The position numbers and the translations under genes were made by a program. A stretch of 64,000 nucleotides of DNA from Gnetum montanum (taxonomy: Eukaryota; Streptophyta; Gnetopsida; Gnetales; Gnetaceae), in NCBI GenBank assembly GCA_015680685.1, contig MNCI01002855.1, positions 237,703-301,702 on the forward strand, in the 5' to 3' direction. The notes beneath the pieces were generated by a model that ran no database searches, was not told where the DNA came from, and was given only the letters and a program-made list of their open reading frames with translations. Below are positions 10,891-21,360 of the stretch, one piece after another (position 1 is the first letter of the stretch; each line of letters starts with the position of its first letter).

Positions 10891-12459
10891 GGGTTGTGCG
10901 CGTTGACCAGCATTGACCAGCCAAATAAAAGCCTGAAAAAATTGATTTAAAATGCCAAATTGGGATGGTTAAAGAGTTGGAGAGACCGGGGACTCGGCTG
11001 AAAGAAAGAGGAAGGTAAGCGGGGCGAGAAAAAGAGTCAAAAGTAGGAGAATGTTGTGAGAAAGAACTCTACAAAGAAGAATTCGAGCAATGGGTAGCAT
11101 GGAAACAATCAACCAACAAAATCAAGAGGATGGGAGAGTAACAAACAGAACTAGGGATATGCAAGTGGGTCCTCCCCATAGTAGGCAGTAGCCTTAGTAG
11201 CCCTTGCACATCGTCAACACCAGAGTCCGTGGGCCCCGAAGTCAAGGAACGGTGATCACAAGTTAATACTCGCATCCCTGAGAACCTGCTGAAGCATTAT
11301 GAGTTCACGGAAATCATGACAAACCATCAAAACATAAGACAGCTGGTGAGGTGAGCCATGAAGATAAATGGGTGAAAAGAGAGGAGTGGGAATTGGAATT
11401 CTAGTTATCGGTCACATGAAACCCCATGTGAACTTGTGATTGAGTGACCCGATAGGACCTTTCCCAAGTTCAAACCCAAAACCAACTACATATAGTGACA
11501 TCATAGCAACATGCGAAGACTTGTCCACCCCCAAGAGGACAAGAATGCACCCACAGAGAACCATCACTCCAACATGCGGGAGAGGAAGGAAGTGAAACAG
11601 GACTAAGTTAGAGGGGATAAGCTAGTCCCATAACTAGTGTTGGTGGCCTGTGAGAGGCGGTCTAAGGGGTGTGCTTTGAATTCCCACATAGTTATGATGT
11701 TATTTTTATTTTTATTTTTATTTTTTGGGAACCACACCATGCAAAGACCCATGCTGGTTTGCATGCATTCAACCAAGGGGTGTGCTTTGAATCCTCATAC
11801 ACATTTTTTTTTTGCATTTTGGCGATGAGGGCCAAACCATGCAAGGTCAAACTGCCAAGGTGCTTCCTTGTATAAAAGAACTTGGAGTGGTAAGAAATCC
11901 ATGAGGACACTTTCGCAACCCAGGGGATAGAAGAGTACGACGAACATTGCATTCCCCTTGAAGTCACACCCAATTCAAACCATTGGGTCATCCCCAAGTC
12001 TAGGAACTACACAAGTCACACATTAATTAAAAATTTTTTAAGTGAAGGGGGTTTGCATGTTTCCAAATGGAGGAAAACCATGGAGTGGATGAATGAGTGG
12101 ATGACGTGGACTCACTGCCGATCTTATGAGATGAAAGTAGACGTAAATTTCAAGAACAACAATGGAAGAGCGGGAGTAAGATAAAATAGGTGGACCATTT
12201 CACACGACCCATCGCAATGAAAACCAACCGCGCCACACATTTGACAACAATAAGATGATTTATTAGTAACCAACTAGAAATTAAACACACACACACACAT
12301 AAATAAGCAAACCAAGAAATAGAAAAGTAATTAAAGAAAGAAAGAAAAAGTGAGTAAGAATTGGCAAACATATGAACGATGTTGAAAAACAAAATAGTGT
12401 AAAACAAGAAAGTTCCAAAAATGGTGAGGAGCTTAGTAGAGTGGATTAGCATGGTGAAC
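10891..12459. other. Spacer between integrase and ORF2 in element 2
   Basis: No coding potential seen. It shares blocks with the spacers of elements 1, 3, 4 and 5; for example 11155-11225 corresponds to 58815-58895 and 63830-63905. It contains an imperfect tandem duplication at about 11660-11865 (GGTGTGCTTTGAAT repeated with a period near 115), a T/A microsatellite at 11697-11725 and a short AC repeat near 12285-12299. Confidence 0.6.
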
Positions 12460-13756
12460 AATCTCCTCCATAACTAGGCTGGGAGGAGGAAACCCAAAAG
12501 ATGGAATGAGGTTGTCCTTGTGATGCTAAGGTAGTAGCACTGGTTTGATGGAGTTCATGGAAAGGTTTTAATTGTTGCCTATTGACCAACTATGTTCTCG
12601 TGGGGTCCTCAGGTTTGTGTATTAGAAAGGCCTCGGATGGGAAGGTTTCGGAGACAATGTAGGATCCCTTCCACAGTGTTTGAAACTTGGTATGTTGTAG
12701 TATGTGTGTGGGGTTCTAGTAGAGTACCTTATCTCCACATCTAAATGTTACCTTCCGAATCCTAAGATCATGACGATTTTTATTGTAGGCCTTGTGTATC
12801 TCATTTGATAATAGGACCACTAATCAATTCTCATCCAGCACACCTAAGTTGATAAGTCGTTCGCGTTGTGCTAGTGGCAGGTCAAGGCCCAAGTCACTGG
12901 CTATAGATAATGTCTGGAGTTCTGCCTAGATTGGAAGTTTCGGTAGCTTCCCGTACACTAACTCATAAGGGGAGTAACCTATAGGAAGTTTCTGGGTGGA
13001 GCAATAGGCCCAAAGGGCATCGTTAAGTTTGGTGCTCCAGTCCCTCCTATATTTACTGATGGTTCGAGTGAGGATTTTGGTAATCTCCCTATTGGTGACT
13101 TCGGCTTGCCCGTTGGCTTGGGGGTGATAAGGTGTTGTAAATTTATGAGTAACCCCCAAGTGTTGCATGAGTTTACAAAAAGGGATGCCTATGAAATGTA
13201 TTCCATTGTCTGAGATGAGTGCACATAGCACTCCAAACCTATTTATGATTTGCTGTTGGAAAAATCGTGCAGTGGTGTTTCAGGAATAGTCAATGACGGT
13301 TGCCGCCTCTACCCGCTTTGTGTAATAGTCAACAACGACGATGATGTATACCTTCCCATTGGACATGGGTGTGATGGGACCCATGAAGTTGATGCCCCAA
13401 ATGTCAAAGGGCTCCAGTGGTTGGATCCACTATTGAGGTCCCTCCATTCATGCAGACATCCCACCGTCTCTCTGACATCGTTCACAGGAGTGGGTGAACC
13501 ATTGTGCATCCCTAAAGAGTATAGGCCAGTAATATCCTAAAAGCAAGATCTTAATGGTCATACATCATCTAGCATAGTGGCCCCCACAAGGGCCCTCATG
13601 AGCATCTTGGAGGATGCACAGTGTATCATCATTAGGGACACACCATCGAACCAGGCCATCTGCACACACCTTATAAAGGTGGCCATTGATTTCTATGACG
13701 CACTTGGCCTTATGAAGAAACTGTTGTTTCTGCCGATGGTCCCACTCCTTTGGCAA
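12460..13756 (-). pseudogene. int: Integrase of element 2 (decayed)
   Basis: Read on the - strand. The zinc region starts AHEGPCGGHYAR near 13600, then YYWPILFRDAQWFTHSCERCQRDGG near 13530-13455 (written here as two adjoining blocks of the HHCC motif). The core follows with [18 protein letters not shown] (second catalytic Asp) near 13225-13195 and YHPQANGQAEVTNRE (catalytic Glu) near 13125-13080. The C-terminal GYSPYELVYGKLPKLP is near 12980-12930. All three catalytic acids can be found, but stops split the frame, for example after 12926 and near 13440. Confidence 0.85.
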
Positions 13757-15404
13757 TTCCTAGGTTGTGAGATAGGTGAGGATGGGGCTAAACCAAGGTG
13801 ATTCTTTGGGCACTTGCACATTGATCGCGACTGCAAAAAGGAGTTCATCTGGAAATTGGTCGGAGAGTGGCTTCTCCTCTTCTGCATTATCCCATTGCAA
13901 CCGAGACAAGTGGTCAGCAACCACATTCTCAGTTCCCTTCCAGTCTACCATAGTGAGGTCAAATTCCTGAAGAATCACCAACCACCATATGATATAGGGG
14001 CTTACCGTTGGTTTGTTCATCAAGAACCGGATGGCACTATGGTCGGTATGCACGAACACCTTGTACCCGAGCACATAGTGTCAAAATATTTCTAAGGCGA
14101 ACATCACCGCCATCAACTCTTTTTCAATGGTGGTGTAGTTAAGCTGAGCACCCACAATGCTACAACTTGCACAGTGAATATAGTATGGGCGTTTCTGGTC
14201 GTCCCACTGTGTAAGCATGGATCCCAATGCATAGTTGGATGCATCCGTCATGATGAGGAAGGGTCTGGACCAATCAGATGCCTGTAGAATTGGAGTCTCT
14301 ATGCATTTTTGCTTAAGTGTTTGGAATGTAGATTCACATTCCCTGGTCCAGACGAATGGAGCATCTTTCTTCATGAGTTTCACTAATGGCTTGGCGATGT
14401 TTGAGAAATTTTCGATGAAGCACTGGTAGTAACCAGTGTGGCCAAGGAATGATCGAACATCTTTTACAGTGCTTGGTTGCCTGGTGATTCCTTGGATTAC
14501 CCTGATTTTTTCAAGATCTACACTAATCCCTGCTTGTGAAATACATTGCCCTAGAACAGTACCCTCTTGGACCATTAAGTGGCTCTTTTAACAGTTGAGC
14601 CATAGATTAGTTTCCACAAATCTTTTCAGAACTTGCTCAAGGTGGTCCAAGGCTTGTTCAAATGTGGCTCCATAGGTAGAAAAGTCATCCATGAAGACTT
14701 CTACCCCATTGCCAATTTACTGCTGGAAGATGTTGAGAACAAGGCATTGGAGAGTGGTAGGTGCATTACATAGGCCAAAAGGCATCTTTTTGTATGCAAA
14801 AGTCCCCCAGGGACTTGTAAATGTTGATTTGGCCTGGTCTTCTAGCACGATTTGGATTTGTTTATAGCCACTATAACCATTCAAAGCTATAATAACAATA
14901 CCCTATGATGGTATCCAACACTTAGTTCACAAATGGGAGCAGGAAGTGATCCTTGAAGGTAGTTGTGTTGAGCAATCATAAATCTATACAGACCCTCCAT
15001 TTACCACCCTTCTTGGGCACAATCACGAGTGGGCTAACCCATTCGCTATCTGCAATGGAGCAGATGAACCCTGCTTTCAGCAACTACTCGATTTCATCTT
15101 TGATGACCTGCTTCAATTTAGGGTTCAACCACCTTTGTGGTTATCGTCGTGGCTTCATGGAGGGATCAATATAAATTTGATGTTGGAAAACCCTGGGATC
15201 AACTCCTATTAATTCAAGATATGACCTTGTAAAAGCGGCCTCCCATTTGTTCACCACCTTTAGCAACTTCTTCTTTTGTTCAGGAGCAAGGGTGGCATTG
15301 ATAATCACTAGCTTCCCATTATGCAAAAATGCATATTCTAAATGGGCTAGTAAGGATTTGAGTTCCAAGGGCTCCTGTTTAAAACTTTTAGGGATTTGTA
15401 ACAT
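13757..15404 (-). pseudogene. pol: Reverse transcriptase and RNase H of element 2 (decayed)
   Basis: The segment at 15404-15141 carries the pre-RT region LELKSLLAHLEYAFLHNGK followed by EQKKKLLKVVNKWEAAF, typical of Athila/Tat polyproteins (LP.HLKYAFL). The RT catalytic box reads VEVFMDDFSTYG at about 14706-14672. RNase H and its connection run from 14575 to 13760: GHTGYYQCFIENFSNIAKPL, then LNYTTIEKELMAVMFALEIF, then VFVHTDHSAIRFLMNK and VVADHLSRLQW. The RT core between 15100 and 14600 is frameshifted several times. This enzyme would copy element RNA into DNA in the cytoplasmic particle; here it is inactive. Confidence 0.85.
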
Positions 15405-15449
15405 TCCCTAATCATCATGGTCATCAATAGTAGATACTTGTTAATGGAC

Positions 15450-15735
15450 CTCNAGTGGAAGACACTATGACCACCGTTTGTGGGTGGTCCTATCCTGCTG
15501 ACTTCCTTGTCATCCGTGTTGAGAATTGCAAGGGGAACTTTCCAATCATAATGGGAANAATGGATTGGTCTGCCAGCTCAAGCTGAATGTTGCTTTTCTT
15601 TAACGAGGGAAGGTTCCAAGTCTTGTACATGTCATGTGAAATCAAGTTGACTCTCGATCTTGAATCCAGAAGAGCTTTACATGGCTCATTTCCTGCCACT
15701 TGAAGATAGATGAGGGGGCTTCTTGGATCAATCAA
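15450..15735 (-). pseudogene. Protease of element 2, with a damaged active site and an inverted segment
   Basis: The - strand frame from 15735 reads ...KALLDSRSRVNLISHDMYK: an aspartic-protease active site where D-S-G has become D-S-R. The fold continues to LELADQSI. Then at an N near 15557 the strand of the coding sequence flips: the next expected segment (VEDTM... ...GNFPIIMG) is found on the + strand at 15455-15556, ending at a second N at 15453. The inversion lies exactly between the two Ns, so it is more likely an assembly join than biology. Confidence 0.75.
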
Positions 15736-16240
15736 TTTCTAAGGAAGATGACCTACCTTTATCCATTCAGTCACAGCATGTGTGAGCATGATCGTTTGTA
15801 TGTTGAAGGGCATTTGGTTTGAAGGCTGCTCGAAGGGTGGAATGGTGGAGGCGATTGGAGGTTTAGAGGCACTAGCCATAGCTGTGTGTGAGGGTATGTT
15901 TAGCTTATTGGGCTAGAAAAAGGGATGTTTCTGTGGCTTTACTTCTAGTCCACTCGGCTGAGGAGCTGGTTGCAGGTTAACAACCCTCGTAGCATTACGT
16001 TGTTGTGGCTGTGGTGGTATTTCCCCCTACATAGGTGGAGTAGGTGGTAGTTGAGTGGGGTGTTGCTAAGTAGGGACGACAGGAGAAGGTGATGGAGGAT
16101 AGTAGAAATGTGGGCTCTCCCCCCTAGGTGATGGAGACTATGGTCGGAAGTATTCTGGGGGGTGGTAATAATTCTGAAGGTCACGTGACTAGAAGAGTCC
16201 CGCGGGGAGACTACTTGCTGAACATAGAACCCATAGGGAT

Positions 16241-18279
16241 TTAGCTATCGGTAAGGGTACTGCTACCTTGGAGGTGGCATCCCCCATGATTGTGGGTGCT
16301 ACCATTGTTGAAAATATTCATAAGGTTGTAGTGGTGCTCCACTTGGATAATATCCTTGTTGTTGGTGGAACTTCTTGGGATTGCCCTATGGGTAAGGTAA
16401 ATTTCAAGTGTTTGCCTCTTTGCCAATTGAGGATTCAACATATACACCCCAGACTCTTGTAGATGTGACACTACGGGACAACACCCCTTAGGATGTTCAT
16501 ATTGGCATATGTCACATTCATCATCTCCTTCTGTATCAGAGTCTGCAACCTGTTCTGCTATAGCAACTTTGCCCTTACCTTTATGGTAGGCACGTTTAGC
16601 TTCCTTCCTCCTATGTTGATCACAATGATTACTTTGCTCTTTGGATTCCTTTGTGATTTTCAAAACACTTTGAAATTTTTCGTGCAAAGAGTCCTACATC
16701 TTGTCAACCTTTGCCGATATTTTAGAAGCAAATTTTTGTAGGGGCAAGGTTTTACGGTTCACCGCTGCATCCAGTTGTGATTCCTCCTCATCTTCACAAA
16801 ATTGGACTTTCCTCGTTCTGATGGAGGGATCCCAATTATACTCCTCTGCACTCTCCTTCTTTCTAAGTTCCCCCTCTTCTTTAGCCACTTACTCAATTAA
16901 GCACTACAGTTGTTGGGCTCTTAGTTCTAATAGTTGTCCTTGGGCATACACACCAAGGGTCTTTCTAGTTTCAAAGCAGAGCCCATCAATGATATGACGA
17001 AGCTGTGCCCACTGAAAGTAGCCATGACTAGGGCATCGATGTAACTATGAGTAGTACCTGCTCATGGCCGCATCCAAGTGTTCATGACCACCTTGCTTCC
17101 ACCCTTGGATTTGGTGTCTCAGGTTAGCCACTCTGGAGTAGGTTTGATACTTATCGTTGAAGAGTTCTATCATCATACTCCATTCCTGATTGATTTTGGC
17201 TCCAAAGACTGGTACCAACTTTCTACTTCTTTGATGAGTGTGGGAGGGAACAACTTAAGTTTTTTCCAATCATTATCAATGTTCTGCAAGGTGCAAGCAT
17301 CATGAAACACTTGCAAGTGAGTCTGTGGATCACAATTATATCGCCCTTCAAATCTGGGGATGTTGTTCATGTCAATGTGCTTGATCCGATTGTCTTTCAA
17401 GTGCCCACTAGGTATTTGAACTACCTCAACGATATGGAGCATGCTTTGAGTAGCCAAAAGTGGTTCATTCGAGTCATAGTCCTGCTGAAGGCCACGATGT
17501 CTATGATGATTTCGGCTGCCTCTCCTTTCTTGATGGTGAGGCTCACGTGATTGGTCATGCACTCCCTCATGTCATTCCCTTTGGCCCTTGCGAACACCAT
17601 CACCTCAATCCTTTCTACCATGGGTACGATCGGAATTGGAACTAGACAAAGGTAGAGTGAAGCGAGAGGATGGAGAAGAGGGAGAGGTATCACCACCACC
17701 CTGGTGTCGATCTCCCCCTCTACTCTGATGACGACCTCGATCTTCATGCCCATCTTTACTTGTTCCATGACCTCTCCTACGTGACCCCCCATCCTCCTGG
17801 GGGTCCCAGTTACTTGATTGCTTGTTTTGAATGATGGACTGAATGATTTGATGCCCCAGAGGAAGTTCGGCTGAATGGGAATCATGAAAGATAGGTTCCC
17901 CATCATCCTGCAATCCTTACAAGAATAAAGGGTTACTGAACTGTTTCCCATTCATGTGTTCATACTGTTCGACCTGTTGCTGGTCTCGTACACGTTGTGC
18001 CTTAGTTGGATGATAGTCTCAGTAGTCATGGTCCTCCATGACATACTCCACACTGCGATCCTGAATGCCTAATCTAGTAAGATTGTGAAATAGCATTCCA
18101 GGAGCTGATCGGTCAGGCAGTAATATGATGTTGCCTTCCATGTCCTACCAGCGTTGATGCTCATCCTGATGTAGGATAAAGGTGAAGTCAGGAACACATT
18201 CATCTGGATGCATGTATACCACCCAACATTCTTATGGCATCGGTGGGTTGGATCCATCTCGCCTGTGAGAAGAAGACAT
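16241..18279 (-). pseudogene. gag: gag of element 2 (decayed)
   Basis: Starts at the ATG at 18279 (MSSSHRRDG), matching the element 1 gag start. A charged linker rich in R, G, H and S lies at 17913-17605. The capsid part lies at 17500-17173, with HLQVFHDACTLQNI and LIKEVESWYQSLEPKSI. The 148-residue frame 16687-16241 contains a nucleocapsid knuckle CDICQYEHPKGC (about 16516-16481). Its spacing C-x2-C-x3-H-x3-C is shorter than the usual C-x2-C-x4-H-x4-C, and element 1 has the same spacing, so it is a family trait. Stops and frame changes separate the pieces. Confidence 0.75.
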
Positions 18280-18424
18280 TTTGGATGTTAGATAATCCAC
18301 TAATTGTTGTACCTTACTTTTTACTTAGACCGCCTAGCATGCATAGATTTTACTATCATGGGTCCATTCTAATGATGTGAATGATAATTTTTCTAAGGTT
18401 GGATGACACATGTAAGACTAACAG

Positions 18425-18442
18425 TCCCCAGCAATGGTGCTA
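18425..18442 (-). other. Primer-binding site of element 2 (tRNA-Asp type, mutated)
   Basis: On the - strand TAGCACCATTGCTGGGGA follows the 5' LTR end. It matches the tRNA-Asp PBS TGGCGCCGTTGCCGGGGA at 14 of 18 positions. All four differences are C-to-T or G-to-A transitions, three of them in CpG context. Confidence 0.75.
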
Positions 18443-18443
18443 A

Positions 18444-19395
18444 TGATGAGCAGCTAGGTACCCCTATGTCCAACCATGAGAATCACAGGCGTTCACACGC
18501 GACTCGATCAAATTTCGTAGACTATAAGCACTTTGCATACACCAAACCCTAACCAACAAAACCTTGTGTTAGAACGGTCATTGTCTTCCCAACCTCACTT
18601 GTGATGTTTTGATTGCGATGGTTAAGTGAGATTGAGGCAAATGATTTTTATGGCTTTTTCTCTTTATCTTCTAGAGTCTAATTCTTGAAATGAAATGCAA
18701 GGAATGGAATATTACGTAATCTACAATTATCCTAATCTATCTCTTAACTCTTCCTAGCATAAGTATCTAATCCCATCTTCTGTGCACATCCTGAGCATCC
18801 CCTAACAACTACTGGGTTACCAGACGTTAAGCGTCACTGGGTTGCCAAGTGTTGGGTTTACATTCAAGATGGTCATACTTATGGTTTTTACAAGCTATAA
18901 AAGAGTGATGACAATTAAAGTGATAACAATGAAAACTTAAGGAATTATTAAAGCATAGAAATAGTAAACTATTAAATGCTCAAATGGCTAAGTCCAATTG
19001 CTACAAGGAATGCTTGAAAAGCCCATCTTTATTGCCAGTCACACCAATGGGCTCAAGTACATTAGTGCTTGAATAAAGAGCTGAACACCTTTCTCACACC
19101 TACTGCGGGAACTTGGAAAATATTCTAACTCTTGCAAAAACAAACTGTAAGAGCNAAACTTGGAAAATATTCTAACTCTTGCAAAAACAAACTGTAAGAG
19201 CTTCACTACAATTTTCAAAAAGATACCTAAGTGTGGCAGAAGCACACTTATTTATAGGCTAGAATAGGTGTTGCATAAACAAGGCCACGTATACACATGG
19301 ACAGATGTGTTGATGGGGCCACATCGACACAACCATGTATACAGGGCCCCGTATACGTGGCCTAGTCAACGCATAGACTGCTTAGCACTTCATCA
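18444..19395 (-). repeat. 5' LTR of element 2
   Basis: Pairs with 6388-7264 over its whole length and is flanked by the TSD copy ATATG at 19396-19400. It is longer than its partner mainly because of a perfect 45-base duplication (19110-19154 and 19157-19201) around an N at 19155, and extra palindromic sequence at 19289-19378. Confidence 0.92.
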
Positions 19396-20240
19396 ATATG
19401 TTTTCCATTTTTTTGGATATTTTACAATTTCTTTTATATTTTTTTTCATATTTTGCTTTATTTGGATTTTCTTACATGTATTTTTCTTCTCTATTGCCAT
19501 TAGGATTTGGTATTGAATACAATTGCTGACCAATGGTGGTTAATTGAATTATATTGTTTAAATTGATTGCTTAATGACTAGATTTCATCATTGAATTTTG
19601 ACATGGATTAATGGGACATTGGTTTTCTCATGATATCAGATAGTGAGCTCACGTCATCCATCCATTCCACTAAACTCCATGGTGTTCTCTTATTTTGGAC
19701 GCATGAGATCCTTTCTTAATAATAACTTTAAAGAATCTATGACCTCAGTACTTTCTAGACTTTGAATGAATCAAGGGGAATTGACAAGGGTGTGGCTTCA
19801 AGGGGACTCATCACCTTTTGTAGCTACCTACCATCTAGAGTTTTATGAGTATTCTCATTGATTCCTCACGATTCCTAATGTTGACTAATAACTGGACACC
19901 CCTTTGCATGGTGTGGTTCCCATGAAAAAAACACATGGAGATTCAAAGCACACCCCTTAGACAAAATAATGGGCTACAAGCACTAGTTATGGGGCTTGAA
20001 AGACATGTTACCCATGCCTGAAGACACCCCTCTAACAAAGGCCCTTTTCACTTCCTACTTCTTTTTTCTTTTCTATTTGGAAAGGTGGGTGATCTTTGAG
20101 GATGTTCATGAGCTCTAGGGAATTGAACAATCTCAATGTGCCAATGCGAAGTTACTAGAAGTGGATGGCCTTAATTCCAACTAAGGATGGAACAATATTA
20201 GGTCACCTTAATCACAAAATTCACAAAGAACTTCATGTGA
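19396..20240 (+). other. Element 1 resumes: spacer after the first integrase copy
   Basis: Starts with the second TSD copy and continues the AT-rich tract interrupted at 6387. It aligns with the equivalent spacer at about 21480-22295 (for example the blocks at 19620-19700 and 19900-19960). No coding potential seen. Confidence 0.75.
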
Positions 20241-20245
20241 TCTTG

Positions 20246-21360
20246 ATGGTAGGGCATTACTGGCCAACACTTTTTAGGAATGATCACTAATTTGTCAGCT
20301 CTTGTGAACATTACCAACACGATGGTGGAATGACCACTCAAATGGAGGAATCTCAATAGTGGTTTTAACTATTAGAACCCTTTGACATTTGGGGCATTGA
20401 CTTTATGGATCCCATCACATCCATGTCAAATGGAAAGGCATACATCATAGTCGTTGTTGAATATTGTACAAAACGAGTGGAAGCAGCAACCGTCACCAAT
20501 TGTACATCTTCTATTACTACTTGATTTGTATAATAGAATGTTGTAAATAGGTATGGTGTGCCACGTGCATTAATTTCTGATAATGGAACCCACTTTATAA
20601 GCACTACCTTTCGAAAGCTCATGCAATGCTTAGGAGTTGAGAATAAATTAACAAGACCTTATCATCCCCAAGCCAACAATCAAGCTGAGGTTACAAATAG
20701 GGAAGTCATTAAGATCTTAATAAGAAAATTTAGCAAATAGAGGAGAGATTGGAGCACAAAACTCAATGATGCCCTTTGGACCTACCTCTCCACCTAGAAG
20801 CTCCCTATAGGCTACTCTCCCTATGAGTTGGTGTACAAAAAAATGCCAACTCTTCCTATTCAATCTGAGCTTCATATGCTTTGAATAGCCTATGACCTTG
20901 ACCTTGACTTAAGTTTAGCACAAAAAGAATCTCAACCTACTAGACGAAAATCAATTGGTGGCCTTGTCATCTAATGAGTTTCAAATGGCATTTAACAAAA
21001 AATGCCATGACCTTAGAATTAGAAAAGTCAAATTTCAACTAGGAGATATTGTCCTCCACTAGAACCCCACACACATCTCCACTAGAACCCCACACACATA
21101 CTTCAATGAACTAAGTTCCAGACATTGTGGGAAGGGCCTTACATTATTTACAAAACCTTTCCTTTCAGGGCCATGTTAACCTACAAACTTGAGAGGCCAA
21201 ACAAAAAACAACTGGTCAACATGCAACGAATTAAACATTTCCATGAATATAAGGAAGCTAGTGTTCGTAACACCTCCTCGAATGAACAATCATGCTCAAT
21301 TTTTTGGATCTCCTTATGTTAAAGTAGTCATGGGGGAGATGGCCATCCATGCTAATCATA
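20246..21360 (+). pseudogene. int: Integrase of element 1, second (tandemly duplicated) copy
   Basis: The frame enters integrase abruptly at GHYWPTLFRND (about 20253), with spacer sequence immediately upstream. The first copy reads GYYWPTIFRDV at the same place. Catalytic core signatures are present: FDIWGIDFMDP (about 20380-20412), RALISDNGTHF (20560-20593) and YHPQANNQAEVTNRE (20660-20705), so the two Asp and the Glu of the DDE triad survive, but stops occur between and after them. The C-terminal GYSPYELVY is near 20812-20838. A short 23-base tandem duplication lies at about 21055-21105. Confidence 0.8.

Larger units (their letters stand above)
6388..19395 (-). mobile_element. Element 2: complete Ty3/gypsy element nested in element 1
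   Basis: Both LTRs are present (3' LTR 6388-7264, 5' LTR 18444-19395), beginning TGATGAAGTGC and ending CTCATCA on the - strand. The 5-bp duplication ATATG occurs at 6383-6387 and again at 19396-19400, so this is one transposition event into element 1, in opposite orientation. On the - strand the order is 5' LTR, PBS, gag, PR, RT/RNase H, IN, spacer with an internal promoter-like block, ORF2, polypurine tract, 3' LTR. Length is 13.0 kb. The LTRs differ mostly by C/T and G/A changes, about 23 in the first 210 aligned bases by eye and fewer later, so the insertion is not recent. All ORFs contain stops or frameshifts. Confidence 0.93.
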
